From NCBI RefSeq assembly GCF_036588685.1, contig NC_086382.1, forward strand, positions 71,273,999 to 71,337,998: a DNA stretch of 64,000 nucleotides, given 5' to 3'. Below are positions 40,401-49,900 of this stretch, piece by piece. A program made the translations under genes and the position numbers. This DNA comes from Mytilus trossulus (lineage: Eukaryota > Mollusca > Bivalvia > Mytilida > Mytilidae). Position 1 is the first letter of the stretch, and each line of letters starts with the position of its first letter. A model generated the notes under the pieces. That model had not been told where the DNA came from. It saw nothing but the letters and a program-made list of their open reading frames with translations, and did no database searches.

Positions 40401-40508
40401 ACAGTGCGTTATAGAGACCCTAATGAAAGACCAGGAGATTTTGACAATAAACTGGAAACATTCTTTGCCTTGAAAGGACTTGAACCAACCACAACATGGC
40501 TAGCATAA
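4958..40508 (+). CDS. AK9: Adenylate kinase 9 (AK9), complete, about 44 coding exons, about 2040 aa
   Basis: AK9 is a large multi-domain nucleoside mono/diphosphate kinase that transfers phosphate from ATP or another NTP to AMP, CMP and related nucleotides. The joined exons keep one frame from an ATG in strong context (AACAACATGG, 4958) to TAA at 40506-40508. They follow the domain order of vertebrate AK9 (about 1911 aa in human) to the very C-terminus, where LKAFNPK and the YTRKKYK-like and DF.NKL.TF motifs are conserved. Four P-loops are seen: GKPGAGKT (71-78), GPPLSGKT (430-437), GPRGAGKS (1107-1114) and GPPKSGKT (1547-1554). NMP-kinase G.(I/V)LD.FP-type motifs follow them (YVLDDFP, GWILDNFP, GFILEGFP, YILDGFP). 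Very acidic linkers and charged helices separate the domains. Residue numbers assume that every listed exon is used. Exon coordinates are in the block entries. The family is certain; exons 13-17 and 21-26 are less sure. Confidence 0.95.
6357..6452 (+). repeat. Short degenerate tandem motif in AK9 intron 1
   Basis: About five loose copies of (T)GCC(A/G)ATTT(T)GACCAG, spaced 17-25 bp apart. Also in this intron, CTTTACCTT.ATTAAGTAGC recurs near 5313 and 5721, with the TAAAGT.GTCTTGTATTG part also near 5642. Confidence 0.6.
10839..12221 (+). other. AK9: AK9 exons 10-12: CPV module 1 and second P-loop
   Basis: Exons 10839-11080, 11621-11801, 12062-12221. Exon 10 ends with FRWRRSRWMKNCPVALHDG, and exon 11 with KIYCLSS..FM.NPRPYLLPP then GPPLSGKT. 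Together they form the first CPV..Y.LSS..F..NP..Y module directly before a P-loop, an order repeated elsewhere in the protein. Exon 12 codes an amphipathic, Lys/Glu-rich helix. Confidence 0.92.
11262..11390 (+). repeat. Dispersed mytilid repeat, family A copy (AK9 intron 10)
   Basis: Diverged copy: AAGAAGATTTGGTATTATTG, then CACAAGAGACTAAATGACTC, ending TAATGAGCAAAGCCCATGCC. Confidence 0.8.
12485..16743 (+). other. AK9: AK9 exons 13-17: small symmetric linker exons
   Basis: Candidate exons 12485-12523 (39 nt), 12737-12796 (60), 13400-13453 (54), 15034-15063 (30) and 16612-16743 (132). Each starts and ends in phase 1 and is a multiple of three, so any subset can be spliced without a frame change. 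They code Glu/Lys/Asp-rich disordered sequence; exon 17 has an internal KPEGESE repeat. Vertebrate AK9 has a disordered linker at the same place. Splice sites are good, but inclusion of each one is inference. Confidence 0.65.
16795..19345 (+). repeat. 50-bp minisatellite, about 50 copies, in AK9 intron 17
   Basis: The unit is CATGATAGCTACCTAGTCAA, TCATCAACTCTTTTTACTTA, TAACTACATA. The array is very regular from about 17040 to 19080 and decays at both ends. Variants (CATC for CATG, CAGC for CAAC, CTGAG for CCTAG, and a shorter TATCAAGTTATCATAAACTC form around 18160-18430 and 19007) form runs, which suggests local block amplification. The host intron is 16744-21324. The pattern is not a CRISPR: there are no unique spacers. 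Confidence 0.97.
21325..23239 (+). other. AK9: AK9 exons 18-20: second half of kinase domain 2 and charged helix
   Basis: Exons 21325-21631, 22318-22545, 23115-23239. Exon 18 holds HPEVIAMVEEAVKEAE. Exon 19 starts with GGWILDNFPRTRDQW, a classical NMP-kinase motif which belongs with the P-loop coded about 10 kb upstream; the long acidic linker interrupts the domain. The end of exon 19 and exon 20 code an E/K/R-rich segment that looks like a coiled coil or single alpha-helix. Confidence 0.9.
21675..21935. mobile_element. Short non-autonomous element with 14-bp terminal inverted repeats
   Basis: CATACCTGCCAACT at 21675-21688 is matched by its perfect reverse complement AGTTGGCAGGTATG at 21922-21935. 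TTTCTT directly precedes the left end and directly follows the right end, as a target-site duplication would. The 261-bp interior has no coding capacity. It lies 43 bp downstream of the exon 18 donor. A TACCTGCCAAC fragment also occurs near 5568. Confidence 0.65.
25411..25570 (+). repeat. 80-bp tandem duplication spanning the AK9 exon 22 donor
   Basis: AAAAGGTCCGTTGATAT starts at 25411 and again at 25491. The copies differ at only a few places. Each carries the same AAAAG|GTCCGT splice donor. Confidence 0.9.
26097..26121 (+). repeat. (CA)n microsatellite
   Basis: A simple AC dinucleotide run of about 11 repeats in AK9 intron 22. Confidence 0.9.
26490..26740 (+). repeat. Dispersed bivalve repeat (GCCCCCATTTATGGGCATTAT / CGTTCGTCCGTTCGTC type)
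   Basis: GC-richer than its surroundings. It contains TATGCCCCCATTTATGGGCA, then repeated TCCGTTCGTC, then TTGATGTCCAATCAACTTGA and TCGAGCCTTCGACTTTAGTC. I recognise these as segments common in bivalve genomes. No coding sequence is seen. Confidence 0.65.
27321..28578 (+). other. AK9: AK9 candidate optional exons 25 and 26
   Basis: Candidate exons 27321-27368 (KARHKDSDLAMVAATA) and 28546-28578 (KKRKATPVVIK), both phase 0-0. Exon 25 needs the poor donor GCG|GTGTAA; the better donor two bases on (GT|GTAAGC) would break the frame into exon 26 or 27. Exon 24 can join exon 27 directly in phase 0, so both may be cassettes or chance open segments. Confidence 0.35.
27415..28300 (+). repeat. About 148-bp tandem repeat, six diverged copies (AK9 intron 25)
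   Basis: TGACCTTGACCTCATTTTCA then TGGTTCAGTGG recurs near 27486, 27634, 27785, 27930, 28081 and 28228. Each is followed by TTTTGGTCTATTTTTCTCAT and AGGTCAACTATATTTGGTGT. This spacing is a tandem array of a module common in mollusc DNA. Confidence 0.85.
29845..29905 (-). repeat. Dispersed mytilid repeat, family A fragment
   Basis: Reverse complement of the GGTATGATTGCCAATGAGAC part of the family. Confidence 0.6.
30345..30480 (+). repeat. Dispersed mytilid repeat, family B fragment
   Basis: GAGGGGCGAAAGATACCAAA, then GGACAGTCAAACTCATAGAT, then CAAACTGACAAGGCCA. It is the inverse of parts of the copies at 59550-59945 and 60760-60895. Confidence 0.7.
31133..33599 (+). other. AK9: AK9 exons 30-34: third kinase domain and acidic tract
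   Basis: Exons 31133-31329, 31849-32073, 32440-32659, 32815-32883, 33369-33599. Exon 30 has P-loop GPRGAGKS and FHISFRDRLQE. Exon 31 has EEPLPAEVLDNIL. Exon 32 has STGFILEGFPRTSEEA and the RLLPPKM..W segment. Exons 33-34 are a charged helix ending in a nearly pure Glu tract (about 13 in a row). Confidence 0.93.
33528..33850 (+). repeat. 83-bp tandem duplication copying the 3' end and donor of AK9 exon 34
   Basis: The segment starting GCTCAAGACAGGATGAAAAA (33528) recurs nearly exactly at 33611 and 33694, then as a decayed copy at 33777. Each of the first three copies includes GTTGTG|GTAAGT, giving donors at 33600, 33683 and 33766. The intronic copies match each other and differ by one base from the exon copy in the first 20 bases. 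Confidence 0.95.
34241..36567 (+). other. AK9: AK9 exons 35-38: CPV module 3 and fourth kinase domain
   Basis: Exons 34241-34459, 34725-34938, 35335-35536, 36421-36567. Exon 35 ends in RFGRWCPVR. Exon 36 continues with YRHHIYFLSSVQARDEF, then DPMAYLKQP, then GPPKSGKT. Exon 37 has RLSIGEAMRRVM and VPDELAVQALD, and exon 38 GYILDGFPTT. This is the most complete adenylate-kinase-like domain of the four. Confidence 0.95.
35740..36025 (+). repeat. Dispersed mytilid repeat, family C
   Basis: CCATAGAGCAGACAACAGTG, GAAGGCCACCAATGGGTTTT, then AACTCCCGCACCC and CAGCTGGCCCCTAAACAAAT. A shorter diverged copy is at 39905-40035 in intron 43 (GAGCAGAAAGCAGCCTAAGG, GGACACCAATGAG). Confidence 0.75.
36674..36765 (+). 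repeat. Dispersed mytilid repeat, family A copy
   Basis: AAGAAGATTTGGTAAGATTG then CCAATGAGACAACTCTCCAC. Confidence 0.8.
37177..40508 (+). other. AK9: AK9 exons 39-44: end of domain 4, CPV modules 4 and 5, C-terminus
   Basis: Exons 37177-37394, 37972-38130, 38526-38727, 39008-39106, 39583-39800, 40297-40508. Exon 39 has the RMLPLHDSAQILAIK and WWVWN segments, exon 40 QYCPVSLA, exon 41 HYYKMAG..F..DPEKYVPPLAP and GYCPVTF. Exon 43 has LPHKLPPPKDPLP and GYLEQTAATNMVKAL. Exon 44 ends ..TTTWLA. All joins are in phase. Confidence 0.95.
37509..37600 (+). repeat. Dispersed mytilid repeat, family A copy
   Basis: TGTGGTATGATTGCCAATTA, then CCACAAGAGACCAAATGACA, then AACTACAGGTCACTGTACGG. A shorter diverged piece is at 39323-39385. 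Confidence 0.8.
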
Positions 40509-41980
40509 ATGTATAGATATTGTGTATAGTGTTGGAAGAATAAGTTATTTGATAATGAATCTATTGATGTGTATTTTATTTATTATTGGGGGGAGAAATA
40601 CATTCCAGCAAATTTAAGAACAAACATTCCTCCCACTAGATTTTTACAAGACACGAAAAATCATTATGCGGAACTTCAATAATATCTTTTGTGACTAAGT
40701 TTGAAGGTATTTCTGATGTAAGAATAAATAGTGTACTATGACATAAATATGAGGTTTGACTAAAATTCTATATCTTAAACCATTATTCTAAATTTTACTT
40801 TTACAAGTTGAATTTGATTTTGGCAACAATCAATTTTCCTGTAATGAACACCATTGTTTAATTTGACAATAAATACCTTTTATGAAATATGTCCATAATA
40901 GTTTCACATTCTTTGTAGAAAGTGCCTAATAATAACCAAATATAGACTTTTGTTGTAACTTGTAGCATTCCAAAATCTTATGTTTTTCACAGCATTACAA
41001 TTTTAACATGTAGTGCCTATCTATATATATATTAGAAACAAGAACTATGTGCTTTGTTATATTACTTTGAAATCTATCAGTGTTATTATATTTGTGATAT
41101 TTTTTATTCTTAAATTATTCCATGAAGTCTGTGATCTGTATATTTTAAATGAATTTTATTTATGTTTCACCACGAATAATGTTAACATTATATTTTATAT
41201 ACAATGGTCATCCGTCCAGATGTTAATAAAATGACTCTTTATATACGTTAGTTTAAATACTTTAATTGGCCATGTGTAAACATAAGACATCAGAATATGA
41301 AATCATTCATTATTAACTTAAAATTTATATATTTCTTCAATGTTTTTGATACTTAAAAAAAATGTGACATGAATAGATGAATTTGCCTGGCTTTTCAGTT
41401 ATTTTTTTGTCTGAAGTTTTGTGAAAGAAAAAAAAAATCACCTGAAATGTTAAACTGAATGCTTATTGAGTATTTTATATTTTCATTAGAAAATGTAATC
41501 TGACACTCAAAAACTTTAACTAGTTGAAATTTAAATGACAGCTTCTGAATAAATTGTTCATTTTCAAAAAGTGGCACTTGTCTGAACCAGATTGTTGAAG
41601 GCTGTAAGTGACCTATAGTTGTTAATTTCTGTGTCATTTGGTCTCTTGTGTAGAGTTTTCTCATTGACAATCATACCACCTCTTCTTTTTATTAATATAT
41701 ATATGAGCTGCAAATAGCAGTTTAAGGAAACAAGTGATTTCATTTGATCAATAAAAATTACACTTGCCTACAAATATAACAATGAAGCAATACGAAGTAT
41801 ATATCTCCGAGTTGATATGATATTCCAGGGCTTGTAATTCCTATCATGATTTCCTTGATAGAAGTTTTCTGCTCACAAAGAACCTATTAAATCAGGAATC
41901 CCAAGTGTTGACGGTTGTTTGGGTGGTCGTGTTGATCACTTTTATATGTTGGGTTTTGTGTACTATTGGTTATTGGTCTT
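40509..41980 (+). other. AK9 3' UTR and downstream spacer
   Basis: Poly(A) signals AATAAA at 40868-40873 and 41225-41230 are plausible AK9 3' ends. An inverted family A repeat lies at 41610-41700. Nothing coding is seen beyond the stop at 40508. Confidence 0.6.
41610..41700 (-). repeat. Dispersed mytilid repeat, family A copy, inverted
   Basis: GTGACCTATAGTTGTTAATT, then TCTGTGTCATTTGGTCTCTT, then CTCATTGACAATCATACCAC: the reverse complement of the family consensus. Confidence 0.8.
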
Positions 41981-41984
41981 TTTT

Positions 41985-42270
41985 AAGCCATGGCATTGTT
42001 TATTTTCGATTATGATGATAAAGATCATATTTAGGATAAGCTTGTGAGAGAGATCACATGCAGATGAAAGTTGATGAGAAAAATCACATTCATGGATAAA
42101 GCTAACAAGAGGGATTTTATTCAGGATAAAGGTAATAAGAGGGATCATATTAAGGATAAAGCCTTCGAAAAAGGTCACATTGTGATAATGCTAAGCAGAA
42201 ATATCGCATTTATGGATAACACTAAAGGAGAAAAATCACGTTAAGGATATCTATACTATGAAACGTAAAT
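41985..42270 (+). repeat. Left, degenerate block of the 30-bp satellite
   Basis: Diverged copies of GATAAAGCTAATGAGA and A.(A/G)(A/G)(A/T)CA(C/T)ATT units, about 28-32 bp apart. It is separated from the main array by about 1.6 kb that contains the pseudogene copy. Confidence 0.75.
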
Positions 42271-42519
42271 TTTAAAAAAATGTGCTTTTATGAGCTAAGA
42301 TTTCATGTGAGCGGACCATAGATCATGGTACCAAACTAATAGTCCTCTCAACAGACATGTTCTCTAGCTATAGGTAAAAAAAACAGGAATCAAAAGGTAA
42401 AGAAAAGACAAAGAACAAATAGTACAAAAATGAGCAAAAAAAAAGTGTTCACCACCATCCATTGATTATTGGCTTTATTTTTTGTACTTATCTTCTTTTT
42501 TTTGTTTTTTGTTCCCTTC

Positions 42520-43390
42520 TTGATTTTGTTTAACCTTTTTTTGATATCATTTTTTGGGGTTATTTAAAAAAAAATACCATCACACAAATTGGCCATTAAC
42601 ATAATTTTTTCCTCCTTTTTTTCTGTTAAAAAAACTGCTTAAACTGAAAAGAGAAAACGTTACAGAGACAAATTTCATGCCTAATGATGCCCCATGGTCA
42701 AGATGGCAATTATTAATCACACCTGAATTGGCAGAAGGAGCAGAATCTCCTTTATGCAAGACGTAGAGTTGACTTGAAAGGAATATGTATTAAACAATAT
42801 CAGAAACCAGCTCTGTATGAAATTGCAGTTCAAACGTGTGAACATTTTAAACGATATGTTGTATATTGTAAGTGTAACAAAGGGTTAACTTTGGACAAAG
42901 GATAATGGAAATCTAGACTGTTAAATAAAACAGACGTTAAAAATGAGGTAGAAGATGTTTTAAAGAGAGGTTGTCGTATATTTGTTAGACATTCTCCATT
43001 GAGAAAAACATCTGCGACAACAAAGAAGATGGCCGATTTTTATCACTATGACTACGCATGGAGATGTCAAAGAAGAGAGAGGGTATCCCACGTCAACAAC
43101 AAGACTAGTACTAAATTAAAGTACTAGATTGATATTCAGACCAGAATGAATATATTTCTACGTTTTTAATATCTATGTTAGCTATATTATTGCATGAGTT
43201 GTTATAACGATATCGTTTTTATTTGTTACCATGTGAATAAAGATATAGATATTTATCAACAAATGAAAAATATACAATCAATAAATATACTAGTTTTTAA
43301 AATGACAAGCTAAATGTATAATTTTTAATTTTGCTAACGTTCAATAGACTTTTTTAAATTTATATATGAAACACAAGCTCAAACAAAATA
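42520..43390 (+). pseudogene. Unprocessed pseudogene copy of the last exon of the VWA gene
   Basis: 42625 to about 43125 matches exon 4 of the VWA gene (53614-54120) at high identity. About 90 bp of intron before the exon (ATACCATC..) and about 250 bp of 3' flank (TTATTGCATGAGTTGTTATA, poly(A) signal at 43236) also match. Retained intron shows a DNA-level duplication rather than a retrocopy. It is broken: the acceptor CAG reads CTG at 42622-42624, a deletion near 42756-42795 shifts the frame, and TCA is now TAA at 42903-42905. The upstream VWA exons are not present here. Confidence 0.9.
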
Positions 43391-43394
43391 TCCT

Positions 43395-43880
43395 TTACTT
43401 TAAAATCTTTAAATGAATGTGTTTTTTTTACCTAACAGATCATGTCACTAAATTAAACCTTTTTTTTCTTAAAAAGACGAAAAGAAAAACAATAGTCAAC
43501 AAAGCGCTATATAAAGAAAGTTCGGCACATATTATACACCAACAATAAACTCATCATAGATACCAGGGTTAAACATTTATTTTTATGCCAGACGCGCGTT
43601 TCGTCTACAAAAGGCTCATCAACATAGCTTGAACTTCTAGAATTATATTAAGAAAAAAAGTACTGAGTCATGATGAAAAGGTTAGCGTTATTGTCTAAGC
43701 GTACGGAGAAGATTCCATTTATATAATCACGAAATCTAATATACACACAACAGTCCACCATAAAAATACCAAGCTATGACCAACACGTACACCATTTAAT
43801 ACCAATGCTGAAAGAAAAAAATGTACTTCAAAAGGGCCAGCAGATCCACAAATATGATAAAACATATACGACAGATTACC
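43395..43880. other. Spacer with a dispersed repeat fragment
   Basis: 43550-43625 carries a piece of the mytilid family D repeat (GCCAGACGCGCGTTTCGTCT, then ACAAAAGGCTCATCA), also seen near 53040 and 53395. Nothing coding. Confidence 0.6.
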
Positions 43881-45130
43881 ATCAGATTACCATCAGAGAA
43901 AAGAAAATGAGACAGACCTTATTCAATATAAAGCTAATTCGAGAGTTAAAATTCAAAACAAAGCTAATAAGACAAATAACATTCACGATATAGAGAATGG
44001 ACAATCCACACTCAGAGAAAAGATAATGAGACGGACCACATTCAACGAAAAGCTAGTGAAAGAAACCACATTCATAGAAAAGTTAATGAATGGGATGACG
44101 TTTAGTAAAAAAAATGAGGAACACAGTTCAGGATAACGGTAACGGGACAGATCACATTCTGGATAAAGCTAAATAAGAGAGACAACATTCAGAATAAAGC
44201 TGATGAGAGAGCCCACATTCAGGATAAAGCTAATGAGAAGAACCATATTCAGTATAAAGCTAATGAGAAGAACCATATTCAGTATAAAGCTAATGAGAAG
44301 AACCATATTCAATATAAAGCTAATGAGAAGAACCATATTCAGGATAAAGCTAATGAGAAGAACCATATTCAGTATAAAGCTAATGAGAAGAACCATATTC
44401 AGTATAAAGCTAATGAGAAGAACCATATTCAGGATAAAGCTAATGAGAAGAACCATACTCAGGATAAAGCTAATGAGAAGAACCATATTCAGGATAAAGC
44501 TAATGAGAAGAACCATATTCAGTATAAAGCTAATGAGAAGAACCATATTCAGTATAAAGCTAATGAGAAAAACCATATTCAGTATAACGCTAATGAGAAG
44601 AACCATATTCAGTATAAAGCTAATGAGAAGAACCATATTCAGGATAAAGCTAATGAGAAGGACCATATTCAGGATAAAGCTAATGAGAAGAACCATATTC
44701 AGTATAAAGCTAATGAGAAGAACCATATTCAGGATAAAGCTAATGAGAAGAACCATATTCAGGATAAAGCTAATGAGCAGAACCATATTCAGTATAAAGC
44801 TAATGAGGAGAACCATATTCAGGATAAAGCTAATGAGAAGAACCATATTCAGTTTAAAGCTAATGAGAAGAACCATATTCAGGATAAAGCTAATGAGAAG
44901 AACCATATTCAGGATAAAGCTAATGAGAAGAACCATATTCAGTATAACGCTAATGAGAAGAACCATATTCAGGATAACGCTAATGAGAAGAACCATATTC
45001 AGTATAAAGCTAATGACTATCAACACTCATGATTAACTAACGAAAGGGTTTATATTCATGATAAACTCAATGAGAAGACCCGCCTTAAGGGGAAACCAAT
45101 GAAGGAAGTCCATTAAGATAAAATCTTATG
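43880..45130 (+). repeat. 30-bp satellite, about 28 near-perfect units plus decayed flanks
   Basis: The unit is AGGATAAAGCTAATGAGAAG then AACCATATTC. The core at 44206-45020 is almost perfectly regular, with one common variant (AGTATAAAG for AGGATAAAG). Flanking units decay outward. Because 30 is divisible by three and the unit lacks stops, both strands stay open: + 44203-45036 reads RIKLMRRTIF repeats, - 45026-44169 reads ISFILNMVLL repeats. I treat these as non-coding. Confidence 0.95.
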
Positions 45131-46130
45131 AGAGGATTTTCATCTTTATGTACTGCACGGTACGAACTACTTCTTTTCAATGATTTATCTAGTGCTAACG
45201 TTTTTTATTCTCTTAACAAACATCTATCGGCGCTCGGAGTTCTCTCTCTTCTCTGGACTATGCTTCGATGTGTTCAGAGTTGGTGATCGTTCAGTCGATT
45301 CAGATCTGTACTGCCGACCATTACCATTGTGTTTGTACGCTATTATTTAAACATAAAAAGACACCGTGGCATAAATTTAGTTGATGATATGATCGTTTAC
45401 ATGTATTTAGGTATTATTTAATTGAAAAAGATCAAATATTATGAAATCTATATTTTGAATGGATAGCTTGATATGACTATTAAACTGAATTTCTGAATGT
45501 TGCATTATAAGGCAAAGAAGTATTATGTATTTGATAAATGTATCGTTGATTGTCCAGTGGCTATTTTTTAAACAACATAATAATATTTATTCATGAAATC
45601 TTGCTTGTTACAAATTTCACTAAGAGTCCCAAGCTTTGTCCAGTGGCAAATATTTCATAGATATTCAGGACGAAAACAAATGAAGAAATATAAAAATGAA
45701 TATTAGAAAGTTGAAAGTTTGAAAATCATGAAATGATGTGAAACTTTGTTTACAATAGAAATTGAGGGATGTAATATTGAGGTATAAAGTAAGCCATGTA
45801 AGGCTAACAGCAAAAATGTAATAAATTCTCCCAACAAACTCAAGCTACGACTTTGCTTTTGCTAGGTTAGGAGAATTTAATCAATGTATTATTGTGTTTA
45901 TTAATATAGCATATAATGTCATACATAGGTTATTTTAGCTTACAAATTATGGTGAAAATTATCATCTTTAAGTATTTCATTTTAATACAGTTGGAAAATC
46001 AACGTTCAATTGCTTGTTTCGAAACATTTTAGGAATAAATCCTCTTAATTTCTCTTAACTAGTTCATTCAGAAGATTTTCAGAACATATAATATGCTATT
46101 TTTAGTAGTATAGTTATGACGTAAATTTAA
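45131..46130. other. Intergenic AT-rich spacer
   Basis: No exon supported. It contains a GC-richer patch at 45226-45330 (CGGCGCTCGGAGTTCTC) with a short likeness to the retrotransposon flank at 1013. Confidence 0.5.
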
Positions 46131-46133
46131 AAG

Positions 46134-46215
46134 TATATAAATACAGGTAAAATTTTATGTTCGGCATATATACCAGTATACAGTTTAATCGAACTGACAG
46201 ATCTGATACAAAAAG
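46134..46215 (+). promoter_or_regulatory. Candidate promoter and 5' UTR exon of the VWA gene
   Basis: TATATAAATA at 46134-46143 is a good TATA box. About 30 bp on, a short stretch ends in AAAAAG|GTAATA at 46215/46216, a proper donor. The coding exon begins with an acceptor (TTCTCTTTTGAATTTCAG) at 46899, seven bases before its ATG. A non-coding first exon at about 46165-46215 would fit. No transcript evidence is available. Confidence 0.4.
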
Positions 46216-46906
46216 GTAATATCTTTAAAAGACTTTATCCTTAGCATGGTTCAGTTTTCGTTAGGAGAGTAAGGAAATATTTACATCTAAACTAAAATTT
46301 CAGTTGATTAATTTATATTTTTTATATAGCAATATACAGCAAGAGTGTATTTTTGGTATCCCGATTTTAGAAAATCGTTTACTATTGAGTTAAGGGGAAG
46401 GTTGTAAATTTGAAACCTTGTATTGTAGGTGAAAAGTTAAACTATTTTGTTCTAAAGTTAAACTAATCTTTCCAAAGGCACGTTCAATATACATGAAATG
46501 ATACAAAATTTCTGATTCTCAAAATACTGAAAAATTAGGGCAATATACCCCTGTACGAAAGTCATAATTAAATTGATTGATTGAAAACAGTGGCAATGTT
46601 TGTGCGAACCCGCAGTATTTCAAAAGGTCGTCCACAAATAAAAAATAACTAAATAACAGCAAGAACTTATCAATAGCAAATTCATAAATTATCACAAATA
46701 CAAAAAAAAACCAATAAAATATACGGGTAAGAAAATGCAAACATCGCTTTTAATTTTCGATTCGTAGAATTTCAAAGAATACCGGTTTCAGAATATAGTT
46801 AAAAAACGTTTCAATGCAAACTGTAATAATGAGAATTATAATCAAGTTATGTTGTCTGTCGCTCTAGATATATACTCACTGTTCTCTTTTGAATTTCAGC
46901 TACAAG

Positions 46907-49900
46907 ATGGTTAACCCTGGAGGACCAATAGAAATTTGTTTCTCCTTTGATGCAACCTGTTCTATGTATGACTACATTGACGAAGTAAAAGGAAAAGTTC
47001 AAGACTTAATACAACGTTTGCAAGCAGACATTCCTGGAATCAGAATAGCAGTGTTTGCGCATGGTGATTATGGCTCTCCCACTTATGTCACAAAACACAT
47101 TGATTTTACAACAGACGTGGCAGAGCTGTGTAACTGGGTAAAGAATGTAAAAGAGAGCAGAGGCGGCGACTGGGATGAATGTTATGAACTCGTATTACAA
47201 GAAGTTCAGTCGTTGTCATGGACACCAGGATCAAAACGAGCATTGGTTATGATAGGGGATGCAGACCCCCATGAACCGGGATTTAGGTGTGGCGGGAAAA
47301 CTTATAACATAGACTGGCGAGCCGAAACATATAAACTTTTAATGATGGTAAGTCAATAATGATATTATGGTCATTTACCCTTTTAACTAATTCATACTGT
47401 TTTTGGTAGAATTGCCTGACTTCTTGATATCTTTTCATATTGTTAACTTTGATATAAAAATTAATTGTTAGAACTAATAAAAGTTTGCAAAATAAGATAA
47501 ACAAAAACAAACTATCACATATCATGAGTTTATTAACATTATACCTTTTCTTCCAGAATGTGACTATCTATGGAGTTAAATGTGGAGATGATGATTCATC
47601 AACAGAATTTTTCAACAAGGTCGCCGAGGCAACTAACGGAAAGTTCCTTACATTGAAAGACTTTACTAACATATTTGATCTAATGATGGCTATATGTTAC
47701 AGAGAACACGATGAAACTCTTCTGCAGGTAATTATAATTTTCCGCGTTTCGCAGTATAGAGGAAAATTATTGTACTAACGTTCCGTCTGATTAATCATGT
47801 GATTATCACATGTTTACATGTACATGTAATAAATGAGCGGGAAATAATCCCGTGGAGTAATCACTCTCTACTCAACACTGATACAGTCAAGATGGACACC
47901 GATATGTTGAGCAGCCCTTTAAGAAATGCCATTTCGATAGAAGTTTCCAATGCCATATCAACATCTCAACAGGATTTATTGAACAGTATAAACGGTATAA
48001 TGGACAGTAAACTGACAACTTTGCAGACCACCTTACAAGAAAGTCAACAAGAAATTTCGCAGACTCAAATGGCCAAGATGGAGGAAACTCTGACCGATAA
48101 CTATAATTTTCAGAGGAAGGGCAACGAAAACCAATTCAAGTATGGTGTGAAGGTTCTAACAAAGCTGAAAGAGGCGAAGTCAAGCTTAGAAGTTCATGAT
48201 TTGACCAGAGCGACCGTACAGAACGCTAAATCCAGGATTTCAGAAGGTATTGACATTGTGCAAGAGAGACAAAAGTTAATTAAACTTGCAGATTCTTCTC
48301 AACTCGGTTGGAAAGTGGTTAATGAGTATGTTGCCAACCCAATAGCAGAAGACTCCGAAGATGAGAGAAAAATGTTAAGAGCTCAGTCTCGAGCAGAGCG
48401 CAAGAGTAAAGCAGAGAAAACCAAGAAAAGCATCAAACCCAGACAAGTTCCTTATGCCAGGAATGCAGATAAAGATGATTCTTTCAAGCCTGGAAAGTGT
48501 TTCAATTGTGGAAAAAGGGGGCACTGGGCAGATAATTGTCCTGATAGAAAACAAAAGATAAGTAATTCTTTATATTTATCAAACTTAGATAGTTCAAGCT
48601 TATTTTGTAGCTCAGATGATAATTTTTATTGCAATAATTCCAAAATTAGAAACGCCAATGAGAAGGTTTCAATAACAATTGATTGTTTACAAAAAGTTGA
48701 TCTTGTTACTTATGTGGAAAAACCGGTTAGTCCAGTAGGTAGATTGAAAAATGCTATCGATGAATGGAGATTAATCACAGGTAATACACATATAATTGAT
48801 GTTATACAAAACGGGTATAAGATACCTTTCAAAACAGAACCAGATCATAAAATTATTAGAAATAACAGATCATCTCTTGATAACGCAAGTTTTGTTAAGT
48901 CAGAAATTGAAACTTTGCTGTCAAAAGGTTGTATATCAGAAGTGAATGATATACCTTGTGTAGTTAATCCTTTGACCGTTGCTTTTAATAAATCGAGAAA
49001 ACCCAGGTTGGTATTGGATTGTAGACACATCAATCCTCATTTATTTAAATTTAGATTTAAATATGAAGACACAAAGTTAGCAAGGGAAATTTTTCACCAA
49101 CATGATTTTCTATATGGCTATGATTTAAAAAGTGCTTATCACCATATTGAGATTGTTGAATTGCACAGAGAATATTTAGGTTTTGCATGGGAGATAAATG
49201 GTGCAAACAGATATTTCGTTTTTAATGTCTTGCCATTTGGATTGGCTACTGCTGGTTACATATTTACCAAAGTTCTCAGAGAAGTTGTAAAGTATTTCAG
49301 ATCTAAAGGCGAACAAATTATTATGTTTTTAGATGATGGTTTGGGAGGTGGTAAAGATTTTGAATCTTGTCAAAAAAGTAGTCAGTTTGTACAATTTCAC
49401 CTTCAAAAGCTAGGTTTTCTAATTGCACATGAAAAATGTGTTTGGGATCCATGCCAAAAATTGAAATGGTTAGGTTTCATTTGGAATACTGAAACTGGTA
49501 GAATATTCGTCAGTCCTGAGAGAATAGATAAAGCAGAGCAAACTGTAAACTATATACTTTCCGAGATTGGGAGAGGTAAAGTTTTGTTAAAGGCTCGAAT
49601 TTTAGCGGGCATAGTCGGTCAACTCATATCAATGCAAATAGTATTTGGTGATCTCGTGAGATTGAGAACAAGATTTTTATATGCTTGTGTTAAAGGTAGA
49701 GCAAGCTGGGAGGCATCTGTAAAAATTACACCAGAAGCTATTGATGAGTTAGAATTTTGGAGAGTTTCTTGCAGAGCAAGGAATAGTAAAGGTGTAAATA
49801 TAAGCACAGTTAATTTTCACGACAATTTTGATGTTGATTTGTTTTGTGATGCCTCAGATGTAGGCTTTGGTGGTTTTTGTTCCACTTATGATCGTACCGA

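Noticed and set aside
44169-45036. Long open frames on both strands as possible genes
   Set aside because: They follow from a 30-bp stop-free satellite unit; reported only as a curiosity.
46889-46906. Upstream in-frame ATG for the VWA gene
   Set aside because: It overlaps a good polypyrimidine-AG acceptor; ATG 46907 is preferred.
47799-47891. 31-codon N-terminal extension of retrotransposon ORF1
   Set aside because: It lies inside repeat A1, which is also present as non-coding A2; the ATG directly after A1 is a better start.
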